DNA of 64,000 nucleotides from Acidobacteriota bacterium (GTDB taxonomy: Bacteria > Acidobacteriota > Terriglobia > Acidiferrales > UBA7541), in assembly GCA_013289835.1 (NCBI GenBank), contig JABCZG010000005.1, positions 124,001 to 188,000 of the forward strand, in the 5' to 3' direction. Below the pieces are notes generated by a model. That model was not told where the DNA came from. It did no database searches and was given only the letters and a program-made list of their open reading frames with translations. Position 1 is the first letter of the stretch; every line of letters begins with the position of its first letter. This document shows positions 52,163-60,058 of this stretch, one piece after another. The position numbers were made by a program, and so were the translations under genes.

Positions 52163-52909
52163 ATGGGAATATCGGCCGGCGACGAAGTGCGATTTAAATT
52201 CTCCAGCGACCAGTCGTTGTTGGTTTATTTTGGGCAACCTCCAGAGGCGGACCGGTCTGAAGACCGGCCACTACAAAATCAGACCACAATTCAGGCGAAT
52301 AGTAAGGTGAGGAAACTGCTGCGTTTGCTGCAGCAGGAGCCGGTCGCGGGTGTGCGCAATCTGCATCCGGGGTATTGTTCGTTGCTCGTGAAGTTTGATG
52401 CGCTTCGAATGCGGCATGAGGAAGTGGAAGCGATTCTGCGTGAGTATCTAGAGCGATTGCAGGAGGTAGAGCTTCCGGAGGCGCGGCTCGTGGAAATTCC
52501 GGTGTGTTATGGCGGGGAGTTCGGACCGGATTTCTCTGAAGTAGCGGGCTTGCACGGAATGACGGGGGCGCAGGTGATCGAGCTGCATGCTTCGGTTGAA
52601 TACCATGTTTATTTTTTGGGATTCGTGCCGGGGTTTGCGTATCTGGGGGAATTGCCGGAGGCGCTGGTGACGCCCCGGCTGGCGACGCCGCGCCGGAGGG
52701 TGGTAGCGGGGAGCGTGGGAATCGCAGGGAATCAGACAGGTGTGTATCCGTTCGCCACGCCGGGCGGGTGGAGATTGCTGGGGCGAACGCCGGTGAAGAT
52801 GTTTCAGGCTGGGCGCGAGCAGTTGAGTTTGTTATCCATCGGCGACCGTGTGCGGTTTGTGCCGATTTCGGCGGAGCGGTTTGTGAAGCTGGAGAAAGAA
52901 TGGGCGTGA
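52163..52909 (+). CDS. pxpB: 5-oxoprolinase subunit PxpB (KipI-like)
   Basis: ATG at 52163 gives 248 residues. Family landmarks are FSSDQSLLVYFG, PGYCSLLVKFD, LVEIPVCYGGEFGPDFSEVA, HVYFLGFVPGFAYLGELPE, TPRRRVVAGSVGIAGNQTGV and TPGGWRLLGRTPVKMF. With PxpC and PxpA it hydrolyses 5-oxoproline (pyroglutamate) with ATP. Residues about 27-45 (PEADRSEDRPLQNQTTIQA) are extra relative to the usual N-terminal region and are encoded by a palindromic element at 52252-52267. The stop overlaps pxpC by 10 bases. Confidence 0.9.
   Translation: MGISAGDEVRFKFSSDQSLLVYFGQPPEADRSEDRPLQNQTTIQANSKVRKLLRLLQQEPVAGVRNLHPGYCSLLVKFDALRMRHEEVEAILREYLERLQEVELPEARLVEIPVCYGGEFGPDFSEVAGLHGMTGAQVIELHASVEYHVYFLGFVPGFAYLGELPEALVTPRLATPRRRVVAGSVGIAGNQTGVYPFATPGGWRLLGRTPVKMFQAGREQLSLLSIGDRVRFVPISAERFVKLEKEWA
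52252..52267. repeat. Palindrome inside pxpB
   Basis: CCGGTCT-GA-AGACCGG is a perfect 7-pair palindrome, continued by CCACTACAAAATC. It lies in frame within pxpB and encodes the extra residues RSEDRP. Strings of this type (accggtctgaagaccggccactac) look like a dispersed noncoding element. Confidence 0.55.
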
Positions 52910-53841
52910 TTCAGGTGATTGCGCCGGGGCTGTTTACGACCGTGCAGGATTTGGGGCGCGAAGGATTTGGTCCGATGGGGGTTTCTCCTTCAGGGGCGGC
53001 GGACGCAGTTTCGCTGCGGATGGGGAACCGGTTGGTTGGGAATGCGGAGGGGGCGGCGGGGTTGGAGATGACGCTGCTCGGCGGAACGTTTGAATTTCCG
53101 GATGGCGCGGTGCTGGCGCTAACGGGGTCGGATTTTGGCGCGACCCTGGATGGAAAGCCAGTGGAGTTGTGGACGGCGCTCGAAGCGAAGCCAGGGCAGA
53201 CCCTTAAGCTGGGGCCGACGCAAACGGGAGCGCGATGTTATTTGTGCGTTCGGGGAGGAATCGAGGTAAAGGCGTTTCTCGGTAGCGCATCAACACATAT
53301 TTTGAGCGGGCTCGGCGGGTTTGAGGGACGTGCGTTGCGAAAAGGAGACGTGATGAAGATCGGAGCGGCGAGCGGATCGGCTCGCAAACGGAGGGTTTCG
53401 GCGCGCGCCTTGAAAGAGATGCAACCTCGAAAAGTGCTGCATGTTACGCCGGGGCCGCAGGAAGATTGGTTTCCCGAGGCTTCGCGACGAGTGTTTTATG
53501 AGAGCACATATCGTGTGGCTGAGGAAACGAACCGGATGGGGATCCGACTGCAAGGTGCGTCCGTTGCAAAGGCTGCTGAGGGAGAGCTGACCAGCGAAGG
53601 CGTTTCGCTGGGAGCCGTGCAGGTGCCGGAGGGCGGGTTGCCAATCATTCTGTTTGTGGAACAGCAGACCACGGGTGGCTATCCGAAGATTGCCAATGTG
53701 ATTTCGGCGGATTTTCACAGCCTGGGGCAGCTGCGGCCGCGCGACGAGATTCGATTCGAACGGGTCGAGTACCATACGGCGAGAGCGTTGCGAATTGATC
53801 AGGAAAAACTGTTGGCTTCGGAGGAGCTACTTTTCCAATGA
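52900..53841 (+). CDS. pxpC: 5-oxoprolinase subunit PxpC (KipA-like)
   Basis: ATG at 52900 gives 313 residues beginning MGVIQVIAPGLFTTVQDLGR, the biotin-dependent-carboxylase-like (KipA/AHS2) N-terminus. It continues GPMGVSPSGAADAVSLRMGN, LTGSDFGATLDG, RGGIEV, LGSASTHILSGLGGFEGRAL, TPGPQEDWF and LPIILFVEQQTTGGYPKIAN. It forms the ATP-dependent oxoprolinase with PxpB and PxpA. Overlaps on both sides (10 and 4 bases) show translational coupling. Confidence 0.93.
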   Translation: MGVIQVIAPGLFTTVQDLGREGFGPMGVSPSGAADAVSLRMGNRLVGNAEGAAGLEMTLLGGTFEFPDGAVLALTGSDFGATLDGKPVELWTALEAKPGQTLKLGPTQTGARCYLCVRGGIEVKAFLGSASTHILSGLGGFEGRALRKGDVMKIGAASGSARKRRVSARALKEMQPRKVLHVTPGPQEDWFPEASRRVFYESTYRVAEETNRMGIRLQGASVAKAAEGELTSEGVSLGAVQVPEGGLPIILFVEQQTTGGYPKIANVISADFHSLGQLRPRDEIRFERVEYHTARALRIDQEKLLASEELLFQ

Positions 53842-54662
53842 CGCGTGGCGAACTGAGAATCGACTTGAATAGCGATATGGGGGAGCTGCCGGAGGCGATT
53901 GCGGATGGCACGCAGGAATCGCTCATGGCATCGCTCACGTCGGGGAACATCGCTTGCGGGGGACATGCGGGCGATGAACGAATGATGAAGACGACGATCG
54001 AGCAGGCGCTTAAATGGAAGCTGGCGATTGGGGCGCATCCGGGGTATGCGGATCGGGCGAATTTTGGGCGGGTGGAGTTAAAGCTACCGGCGAAGGAGAT
54101 TGCGGACTCGGTTTACGGGCAGGTTCGCGCGCTGGCGGAGATTGCGGCGGGTTGCGGTGCGCGGCTGGTTCATGTAAAGCCGCACGGCGCTCTCTACAAC
54201 CAAGCCGTAAAGAATCGCGAATTCGCCGAAGCCATCGCCGAAGGCGTTAAGAAGGCTGTCGCTGCTGAAAATGCAGCAGCGGCTTCACGCCGCTGCAGCT
54301 ACTTGAGCGAAGATGTCGTTCTTGTCGGACTCGCCGGTTCACCGATGCTGGAGGTGTTTCGCAAGGCGGGATTTGCGGTGGCGGCAGAAGCGTTCGCAGA
54401 CCGGCGGTATGAAGCGGACGGAACGTTGCGTTCGCGGAAGTTTGGGGATGCGCTGATCCGCGATCCGGGGGAGGCTGGTCGCCAGGCGTTAAGCATCGTT
54501 GAGCGCGGAGTGGTGATTGCGTGCGATGGCAGCGAGGTCCGCGTTGATGCGCAGACGCTCTGCATTCATGGGGACACGCCGGGGGCGCCGAAGATTGCGG
54601 CGGAAGTGGCGCGGACTCTGCGCGAAGCCGGCGTCACTCTTTGTTCGCTAAATCAGAGCTGA
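53838..54662 (+). CDS. pxpA: 5-oxoprolinase subunit PxpA (LamB/YcsF family)
   Basis: The 274-residue protein has IDLNSDMGELPEAIADGTQE, SGNIACGGHAGDERMMKTTI, GAHPGYADRANFGRVEL, HVKPHGALYNQAVKN and VAAEAFADRRYEADGTL. Residues about 140-158 (AAVAAENAAAASRRCSYLSE region) are extra compared with the usual 245-255-residue PxpA and coincide with a palindrome at 54276-54296. Bases 54175-54345 around it are C-rich, whereas the rest of the gene is G-rich. It closes the pxpBCA operon. Confidence 0.93.
   Translation: MTRGELRIDLNSDMGELPEAIADGTQESLMASLTSGNIACGGHAGDERMMKTTIEQALKWKLAIGAHPGYADRANFGRVELKLPAKEIADSVYGQVRALAEIAAGCGARLVHVKPHGALYNQAVKNREFAEAIAEGVKKAVAAENAAAASRRCSYLSEDVVLVGLAGSPMLEVFRKAGFAVAAEAFADRRYEADGTLRSRKFGDALIRDPGEAGRQALSIVERGVVIACDGSEVRVDAQTLCIHGDTPGAPKIAAEVARTLREAGVTLCSLNQS
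54276..54296. repeat. Palindrome inside pxpA
   Basis: GCAGCGGC-TTCAC-GCCGCTGC is a perfect 8-pair hairpin in frame within pxpA, encoding part of the Ala/Ser/Arg-rich extra segment (AAASRRCS). The TTCAC loop string within GCGGCTTCACGCCGC is typical of a dispersed element rather than of protein coding. Confidence 0.6.
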
Positions 54663-54694
54663 GCGTGAGAGGCCCCTTGGAGGGTTCGAAACCG

Positions 54695-55009
54695 ATGCTG
54701 CTTACCGAATCATTGCCATCTTTCGCCGCTGAGCTTGAGCAGCTTCTCAAGAAGGAGGGAGATGCTGAACTAGCCGCTCAGATTTCCGGGCTGAAGATTG
54801 TAGACCGCTGCCGATGCGGCGATGACTTCTGCGCGTCGTTTTACACTGAACGAAAGCCTCAGGGGAGCTACGGTGCTGGTCATCGTTGTATGGAACTCGA
54901 ACCAGACCCTGGGATGGTGATACTTGATGTGGTTGAGGGCAGGATCGTCCATGTCGAAGTCCTCTACCGTCACGACATTCGAGAAAGACTTCTCGAGTCC
55001 CTTCCCTGA
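54695..55009 (+). CDS. Conserved hypothetical protein (CRCGDDFCASFYT motif)
   Basis: ATG at 54695 (GGAGGG upstream) gives 104 residues. It has an N-terminal helix (SLPSFAAELEQLLKKEG), then IVDRCRCGDDFCASFYTERK and MVILDVVEGRIVHVEVLYRH. The CRCGDDFC cluster suggests metal binding or a disulfide. Short proteins with this motif recur in diverse bacteria without a function. A frame from 54641 overlapping pxpA adds 18 residues and is disfavoured. Confidence 0.6.
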   Translation: MLLTESLPSFAAELEQLLKKEGDAELAAQISGLKIVDRCRCGDDFCASFYTERKPQGSYGAGHRCMELEPDPGMVILDVVEGRIVHVEVLYRHDIRERLLESLP

Positions 55010-55050
55010 ATGGCGCAATGAGAGAGCACAATGAATACGGCGGCCTACGA

Positions 55051-55078
55051 AAAAAAGCGGGCAGCCGAAGCTGCCCGC
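55051..55078 (-). terminator. Intrinsic terminator of carD
   Basis: On the minus strand GCGGGCAGC-TTCG-GCTGCCCGC (55078-55057) forms a perfect 9-pair stem with a UUCG tetraloop, and TTTTTT (55056-55051) follows. It lies 33 bases after the carD stop. Confidence 0.92.
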
Positions 55079-55110
55079 GGGGGAAGGAAGCGCCGCCGAG
55101 GCGGCAAGGG

Positions 55111-55632
55111 CTATTCGAACTTTTCGGTGAGGACGGGGAACTGGAGCTTGGCTTTGGCCAGGGACTTGACGACGATGGCTTCGGCGCTTTCGGCGGTGGT
55201 GTTGCGCGAGGTGGCCATTTCGCTGACCAGGAGGTACTTTGCGCGTTCGAGCATTTTCTTTTCGCGGAAGGAAAGCGGCTTGCTGCGGCTGAGGGAAACG
55301 AGACTCTTGAGGACGACGGCGACTTCGAGGAGAGACCCGGTGCGCATGCGCTCCGAATTCTCTTTGAAGCGGTGCTTCCAGTCGTGATGAGAGTTGAGTT
55401 TGCCGGTTTCGAGGAAGCCGAGGACTTTCGCCGACTCCGTGGAGCGGATGACGGAGCGAAGGCCAACGGTGGTTGCGTTGGACTGCGGGACCATGACGCG
55501 CAAACCGCTGGAAACAATGCGGATCATGAAGTAACGTTCGGTTCTGCCGTTCAAGACGCCGTAACTGATCTGTTCAACAATGCCCACACCGTGATTCGGA
55601 TATACGACCTTGTCGCCGATCTTGTAGTCCAT
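55111..55632 (-). CDS. carD: CarD-family RNA-polymerase-binding transcription regulator
   Basis: The 173-residue protein has an N-terminal Tudor-like RNA-polymerase-interacting domain (about 1-65; YKIGDKVVYPNHGVGIVEQI, MVPQSNA). The C-terminal helical DNA-interacting domain follows (about 70-170; RSKPLSFREKKMLERAKYLL). It stabilises open complexes at promoters, especially of rRNA genes, in characterised relatives. The homologous domain is also present in Mfd in this window. It is monocistronic with a strong terminator. Confidence 0.93.
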   Translation of the reverse strand: MDYKIGDKVVYPNHGVGIVEQISYGVLNGRTERYFMIRIVSSGLRVMVPQSNATTVGLRSVIRSTESAKVLGFLETGKLNSHHDWKHRFKENSERMRTGSLLEVAVVLKSLVSLSRSKPLSFREKKMLERAKYLLVSEMATSRNTTAESAEAIVVKSLAKAKLQFPVLTEKFE

Positions 55633-55901
55633 AGATTCGATTGCCCCCCGAGAGCATGAGAAGAATATAAGAGTGTGCCGGAAGAGTCAAGATATATCCT
55701 CTGGAATCAGGAGGTTAGGGAAATTTTGGGAACAATTTGGCAGCCGAATTGCAAGGCGCCCCAATGCATAACTTCTCCACTCACCCTCGCTTTTACGCCA
55801 TTGGAGCCCGAAAACATACCGATCGCTGAAACCAAATCTCGCATTTCTTAGTTCTGGCGCGGCTTTCTCCGCGCAGTAGGAGAGTGCGGTAGAATGCGGA
55901 T

Positions 55902-56621
55902 GTGATTGTACTGGCGATAGATACGTGTGATTTGAGGGGCAGCGTGGCGGTCCTGCGCGACGGAGAGGTATTGAAGGTCCTACCTCATGACTCGCAGGAG
56001 GATTACTCGATCTGGCTCTTGCCAGCGGTTCACGAGTGTTTGGGTGTGTGCGGGTTAGGGATGAAAGATGTCGAGGCATACGCGGTTGCCGCCGGGCCGG
56101 GTTCGTTTACGGGAGTGCGGGTTGGGCTGACTACGGTCAAGGCGTGGGGAGAAGTCTACGGGAAGCCGATCGTCGCGGTCTCGCGCCTAGAGGCATTGGC
56201 AGTGCAGGCGGCCGACGGCGCTGCGTACGTGGCAGCGTTTGCGGATGCGCGGCGCGGGCAGGTGTTCGGGGCCGCGTATCGGCGAGGAGAGAAGAGTTTG
56301 ACGCGGCTGGGAGAGGAGATGGTGATTGCGCCGGGAAAGTTTGTCGAGACAGTGGCGGAACTGTCTGGCGGTGAGAGAGTTTCCTGGGTTTCGAGTGATT
56401 CGGAATCCATCATTGCGGATGAAGCTTGGAAAGCACGCCAAGCCCGCGGGGAGCGAGTTGAGATGGTTTCTAATGTACTTGCGCCGTCGATTGCGCGGAT
56501 TGGATTGGCGCAACTCGCGGCGGGCCGAACGACGGACGCGCTGTCGCTGGATGCGAATTATGTGAGGCGTTCGGACGCTGAAATTTTCTGGAAGGGCGGA
56601 ACAGCGAAGCATGGCCGGTGA
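55902..56621 (+). CDS. tsaB: tRNA threonylcarbamoyladenosine biosynthesis protein TsaB
   Basis: GTG at 55902 gives 239 residues beginning MIVLAIDTCDLRGSVAVLRD, with VEAYAVAAGPGSFTGVRVGL, TVKAWGEVYGKPIVAVSRLE and FADARRGQVFGAAY. It is an ASKHA-fold partner of TsaD and TsaE in t6A synthesis and has no catalytic site of its own. TAGAAT lies just upstream and may be a -10. Its end overlaps rimI by 11 bases. Confidence 0.93.
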   Translation: MIVLAIDTCDLRGSVAVLRDGEVLKVLPHDSQEDYSIWLLPAVHECLGVCGLGMKDVEAYAVAAGPGSFTGVRVGLTTVKAWGEVYGKPIVAVSRLEALAVQAADGAAYVAAFADARRGQVFGAAYRRGEKSLTRLGEEMVIAPGKFVETVAELSGGERVSWVSSDSESIIADEAWKARQARGERVEMVSNVLAPSIARIGLAQLAAGRTTDALSLDANYVRRSDAEIFWKGGTAKHGR

Positions 56622-57087
56622 AGCGAGAAGCGTGGAGACAGCGTGGGTGATTCGGAGGCTCAGCCGCGAGGATTCTGCGGCCGTGAAGAGTATTTTGCAG
56701 GAGGCTCCGGAAGCGGCGAATTGGTCGGAGGAGAGTTTTGGAGAGGTACTGAGTTGGAGCGGGGGAGTGGCGTTGGTGAGCGAGGAGAACGGGGTTGTCA
56801 CGGGATTTTTGATCGGACAAAGAGTGCAAGAAGATGCAGAGATCTTTAACCTGGGTGTATTGGCCAGCAGAAGGCGCGCCGGTCAAGGTGGCGCGCTGTT
56901 GAGTGCGGCGCTGGAGGAGTTTCGAACGCAGGGCGTAAGTCGCGTGTTTCTAGAGGTTCGCGAGTCGAATGCGAACGGGATCGCCTTCTACGCGAAGCAT
57001 GGATTTGCCAAAACGGGAATACGCCGCGGCTATTATCACGATCCGGAGGAGGCCGCCGTGCTCATGGAAAGGAAACTCACAGGCTAG
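56611..57087 (+). CDS. rimI: GNAT N-acetyltransferase RimI-like
   Basis: The 158-residue GNAT protein has VIRRLSREDSAAVKSILQEA, IFNLGVLASRRRAGQGGALL (acetyl-CoA loop, RRAGQGGA), VFLEVRESNANGIAFYAKHG and FAKTGIRRGYYHDPEEAAVL. The order tsaB-rimI is conserved in many bacteria. RimI acetylates the N-terminus of ribosomal protein S18 in E. coli; the substrate here is inferred. Confidence 0.88.
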   Translation: MAGEARSVETAWVIRRLSREDSAAVKSILQEAPEAANWSEESFGEVLSWSGGVALVSEENGVVTGFLIGQRVQEDAEIFNLGVLASRRRAGQGGALLSAALEEFRTQGVSRVFLEVRESNANGIAFYAKHGFAKTGIRRGYYHDPEEAAVLMERKLTG

Positions 57088-57111
57088 GACCAACTTGCTA
57101 CAGGTTCCCTC

Positions 57112-57139
57112 TTGACGTGGCGCGCCGGAGTGCTATCTT
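57112..57139 (+). promoter_or_regulatory. Promoter upstream of the YdcH-like gene
   Basis: TTGACG (57112-57117) and TATCTT (57134-57139) are separated by 16 bases, 48 bases before the ATG of the small protein, with AGGAGG in the leader. Confidence 0.5.
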
Positions 57140-57187
57140 GCGTTTATGTAGTGTTCACATCCCATTTACGGTTCATGAGGAGGACGC

Positions 57188-57430
57188 ATGGCAACCGCGC
57201 AGCGGGCACCTCGGGACATACTCTTCGAAACAGACGCCGAGTATCAGCGTCTGGCAGAGCAGCACCGGCAATACGAAGCAGAACTTCAGAAAATCTCCAA
57301 CTCGCCCTACCTGAACTCGGAAGACCTCCTGGAAGAAATCAAGCTAAAGAAGATGAAGCTCCACTGTAAAGATGAGATGGAGCGGATTGCCTCGCGGATT
57401 GTACGCGGCCGGGCCAATCGTAGCCAATAA
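57188..57430 (+). CDS. YdcH/DUF465-like small helical protein
   Basis: The 80-residue protein is all-helical and charged, with the DUF465 pattern ETDAEYQRLAEQHRQYEAEL then LEEIKLKKMKLHCKDEMERI. A two-helix coiled coil is likely. No function is established for the family. The ATG follows AGGAGGACGC, and a sigma-70-like promoter lies upstream. Confidence 0.85.
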   Translation: MATAQRAPRDILFETDAEYQRLAEQHRQYEAELQKISNSPYLNSEDLLEEIKLKKMKLHCKDEMERIASRIVRGRANRSQ

Positions 57431-57524
57431 CGACGTTATCGCAGGCGATTTTGTCGTAGAATGGCCATGCGCGCACGCGGAGTGAAAAGCGCGCGCGAAA
57501 ACGCCGAGGTCTATCCTCATTCGA

Positions 57525-58217
57525 ATGGTCAAGGAAGGCTACTATTTTGGAGTGCCGCCGCTCGTTCTGGGCGGTGTCTGCTTTTTTCTGCATTGGAATG
57601 TGAGCGCAGCGGCGTTGGTGTTCCTCGCGCTATTTATTTTTTCCTTCTTTCGTGATCCAGAGCGTGTGATTCCGTCGGAGGCGGGGGCGGTGGTGTCTCC
57701 GGGAGATGGCCGGGTGGTGGTGGTGACGGACGAAGAGAATGCGGGGCGTCCCGGGAAGCGCGTCAGCATTTTTCTGGCGGTTTGGAATGTGCATGTAAAC
57801 CGATCGCCCGCGGCGGGGACGATCACGAAATTGGAATACCGGCCGGGGAAATTTTTGGCGGCGATGCGTGAACGGGCTTCCGTGGAGAACGAGCAGAACG
57901 TGTTTACGCTTTCGACCGAGGCCGGTGAAATGGTGTTCAAGCAGATTGCGGGATGGATTGCGCGGCGGGTAGTCTCCTGGAAGAAGGTTGGAGATAAAGT
58001 GACACGCGGTGAGCGGATCGGGCTGGTGCGATTTGGGTCGCGCGTGGATGTGTGGGTGCCGAAAGAGGCGGAGATTCTTGTTAAGGTGGGTGAAAACGTA
58101 AAGGGCGGAGCGAGCGTTCTGGCGCGGTGGCCGGGAAAACCCGCAGCGAGCAAGCGTTTCGATACGAGCGCGGCAGAGACGGACGCAAATCTGACAGCGA
58201 CAGGAAAACGGTCGTAA
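57525..58217 (+). CDS. psd: Phosphatidylserine decarboxylase, short type
   Basis: The 230-residue proenzyme has two N-terminal hydrophobic stretches (about 9-42), FFRDPERVIP, VSPGDGRVVVV, FLAVWNVHVNRSPAAGTI, KQIAGWIARRVV, GLVRFGSRVDVWVP. Self-cleavage between Gly171 and Ser172 in RFGSRVD would form the pyruvoyl group. A tail of about 25 residues follows the usual end. It makes phosphatidylethanolamine after PssA, encoded 2 bases downstream. Confidence 0.95.
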   Translation: MVKEGYYFGVPPLVLGGVCFFLHWNVSAAALVFLALFIFSFFRDPERVIPSEAGAVVSPGDGRVVVVTDEENAGRPGKRVSIFLAVWNVHVNRSPAAGTITKLEYRPGKFLAAMRERASVENEQNVFTLSTEAGEMVFKQIAGWIARRVVSWKKVGDKVTRGERIGLVRFGSRVDVWVPKEAEILVKVGENVKGGASVLARWPGKPAASKRFDTSAAETDANLTATGKRS

Positions 58218-58219
58218 TC

Positions 58220-59047
58220 ATGGCTGACGTCGAGCAGCACGAAATACCATTTCAGGGGCGGCGGATCAAGAATCCCAAATTGCGGCGCGGGATTTTCTTG
58301 ATTCCTGCGGCGTTTACGTCGGCGAATCTTCTGTGCGGCTACTACGCCATTGTTGCTTCGCTGGTCGGAGCGCCGGATGATTTTAACCGCGCGGCGAAGG
58401 CGATTGGACTTGCGATATTGTTTGACTCGGTGGACGGGCGAGTGGCACGAATGACTGGGACGAACACGGAATTTGGAGTGCAGTTCGACTCGCTGGCGGA
58501 TGTGGTCAGTTTTGGCGTCGCACCGGCGATTCTCGCATACGCCTGGGGCATTCGAAGCGTGACGGCCATGGACTTCGAGGCACTGCACCAGCTCGGACTG
58601 TTTGGATGGGTATGCTGCTTGTTCTTCTTAATTTGCTGCGCATGGCGGCTGGCGCGATTTAATGTGAAGGGAATGGCGCCAGGGGGATCGAAGTATTTTG
58701 TGGGAATGCCCACGCCGGCGGCTGCAGCGGTGATTGCAGCGGTGGTGCACGCGTTGCATCGCGCGGGACCGCTGCTGGATTGGCGATGGTCGGTGGCCTG
58801 GCTGTTGATGGCGGCGGCGCTGGGCGGCCTGATGGTGAGCACGATTCGTTATTACAGCTTCAAGGATTTGCCGTGGTCGCGGAAGCAGCCGGCTTTCCTC
58901 ATACTTTTTCTGATCTTAATCGGTGCGGTGATCTGGGCGTTTTCCGAAGTTGTGCTGGTCCTGCTGGCTGGTACGTACGCGGTGGCGGGCGTCTTGTTCC
59001 ATCTGGTGAGGTTCGTGCGCCAGCGTGCGGTTTCGCGGACCGCGTGA
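58220..59047 (+). CDS. pssA: CDP-diacylglycerol-serine O-phosphatidyltransferase
   Basis: ATG at 58220 gives 275 residues with about eight membrane helices. The CDP-alcohol phosphotransferase motif DSVDGRVARMTGTNTEFGVQ-FDSLAD is complete (D-G-x2-A-R-x8-G-x3-D-x3-D). The start is 2 bases after the psd stop; a frame reaching into psd is rejected. It makes phosphatidylserine, the substrate of Psd. Confidence 0.95.
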   Translation: MADVEQHEIPFQGRRIKNPKLRRGIFLIPAAFTSANLLCGYYAIVASLVGAPDDFNRAAKAIGLAILFDSVDGRVARMTGTNTEFGVQFDSLADVVSFGVAPAILAYAWGIRSVTAMDFEALHQLGLFGWVCCLFFLICCAWRLARFNVKGMAPGGSKYFVGMPTPAAAAVIAAVVHALHRAGPLLDWRWSVAWLLMAAALGGLMVSTIRYYSFKDLPWSRKQPAFLILFLILIGAVIWAFSEVVLVLLAGTYAVAGVLFHLVRFVRQRAVSRTA

Positions 59048-59050
59048 TTC

Positions 59051-60058
59051 ATGCCTTCGTTTGAACGGGAATCCAATCGGATTGTGATTGCGGGTGCGTC
59101 TTCGCTGCTAGGGGCGGAGCTGAAGTCTCTATTGGAAGAGAGCCGGTTTGCGGCGGCAGATTTTCGGCTGCTGGATGAAGAACTGGCGGCGGGGACGTTG
59201 ACGGAAGCGGGCGGCGAGCCTGCGGTAATCCAGCCGGTGGAAGAGGGAAGTTTCGAACGGGCGCGCTTTGTGTTTTTTACGGGATCGGGGGAGTTCACGC
59301 GCAGGAATTTTGCTGGAGCGAAGCGTGGTGGTGCAAAGATCATTGATCTCTCCGGGGGAATCGCGGGCGACGCCGGGACGGTGGCGTGGTTTCCGAAACT
59401 CGATGCGCAACTCGGCCGCGAATTGCGTCGCGATGCCGCAGGGTATGTAGTGCCTTCGGCGGCGGCGACGGAAGCTGCTGCGCTGACACTGGCGCTGTCG
59501 AGGAGCGGATTGCGAAAGCTGGCGATGATCTTCTTTCAACCCGCTTCAGAGGCAGGCCGCGCCGGGATTGAAGAGTTGGAGAGTCAGACGGGCGAGTTGC
59601 TGTCCTTTCAGAACATTGGCCAGCCGGTTTTTGATACGCAGGTGGCTTTTAATTTGTTGGACAGGTTTGGTCCGGCGAGCGCGCAAAAGCTTGGTGCTAT
59701 TCGTGAGCGTTGGAGGGCGGAAACGCGGGCGTGCCTGGGAGAAAAAGTGGCCCTGCCGTTCATTCAAGCGGTACACGCGCCGGTTTTCTATGGAACGACA
59801 CTTGCGGCGTGGGCGGAACTGGAGGCGTGTGCGAATTCCGCAAAAATTGCGGAGGATTGCCGGTCCGCGGGTTTCGTTTTGACAGACGAGAGTGATGCTG
59901 GTCCGAGCAACGTGAGCGCGGCGGGAGAAACGAGCATCCAACTAGCGAAGCCGGAGGCGGATCCTTCGCAGCCAGGGAGTTGGTGGTTTTGGGGCGCGGC
60001 GGATAATATTCGGTTGCCAGCGGCGAACGCGGTGAAGCTGGCGGAGATGCTTACCTGA
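59051..60058 (+). CDS. Aspartate-semialdehyde-dehydrogenase-like protein lacking the catalytic Cys
   Basis: The 335-residue protein has the Asd fold: Rossmann start IVIAGASSLLGAELKSLLEE, GAKIIDLSGGIAGD, QPVFDTQVAFNLLDRFG and a dimerisation region with HAPVFYGTTLAAWAEL. In real Asd the segment after the second Rossmann part carries an Asn-Cys nucleophile (PNC-type); here it reads YVVPSAAATEAAALTLALSR, with no Cys. The oxidoreductase reaction is therefore unlikely and a structural or regulatory role is possible. It is in the middle of the psd-pssA-lptE-holA run; its stop TGA overlaps the lptE ATG by one base. Confidence 0.8.
   Translation: MPSFERESNRIVIAGASSLLGAELKSLLEESRFAAADFRLLDEELAAGTLTEAGGEPAVIQPVEEGSFERARFVFFTGSGEFTRRNFAGAKRGGAKIIDLSGGIAGDAGTVAWFPKLDAQLGRELRRDAAGYVVPSAAATEAAALTLALSRSGLRKLAMIFFQPASEAGRAGIEELESQTGELLSFQNIGQPVFDTQVAFNLLDRFGPASAQKLGAIRERWRAETRACLGEKVALPFIQAVHAPVFYGTTLAAWAELEACANSAKIAEDCRSAGFVLTDESDAGPSNVSAAGETSIQLAKPEADPSQPGSWWFWGAADNIRLPAANAVKLAEMLT

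Noticed and set aside
55842..55901. Riboswitch or terminator in the GC-rich hairpin before tsaB
   Set aside because: The short CGCGG/CCGCG hairpin has no T run and no recognisable riboswitch core.
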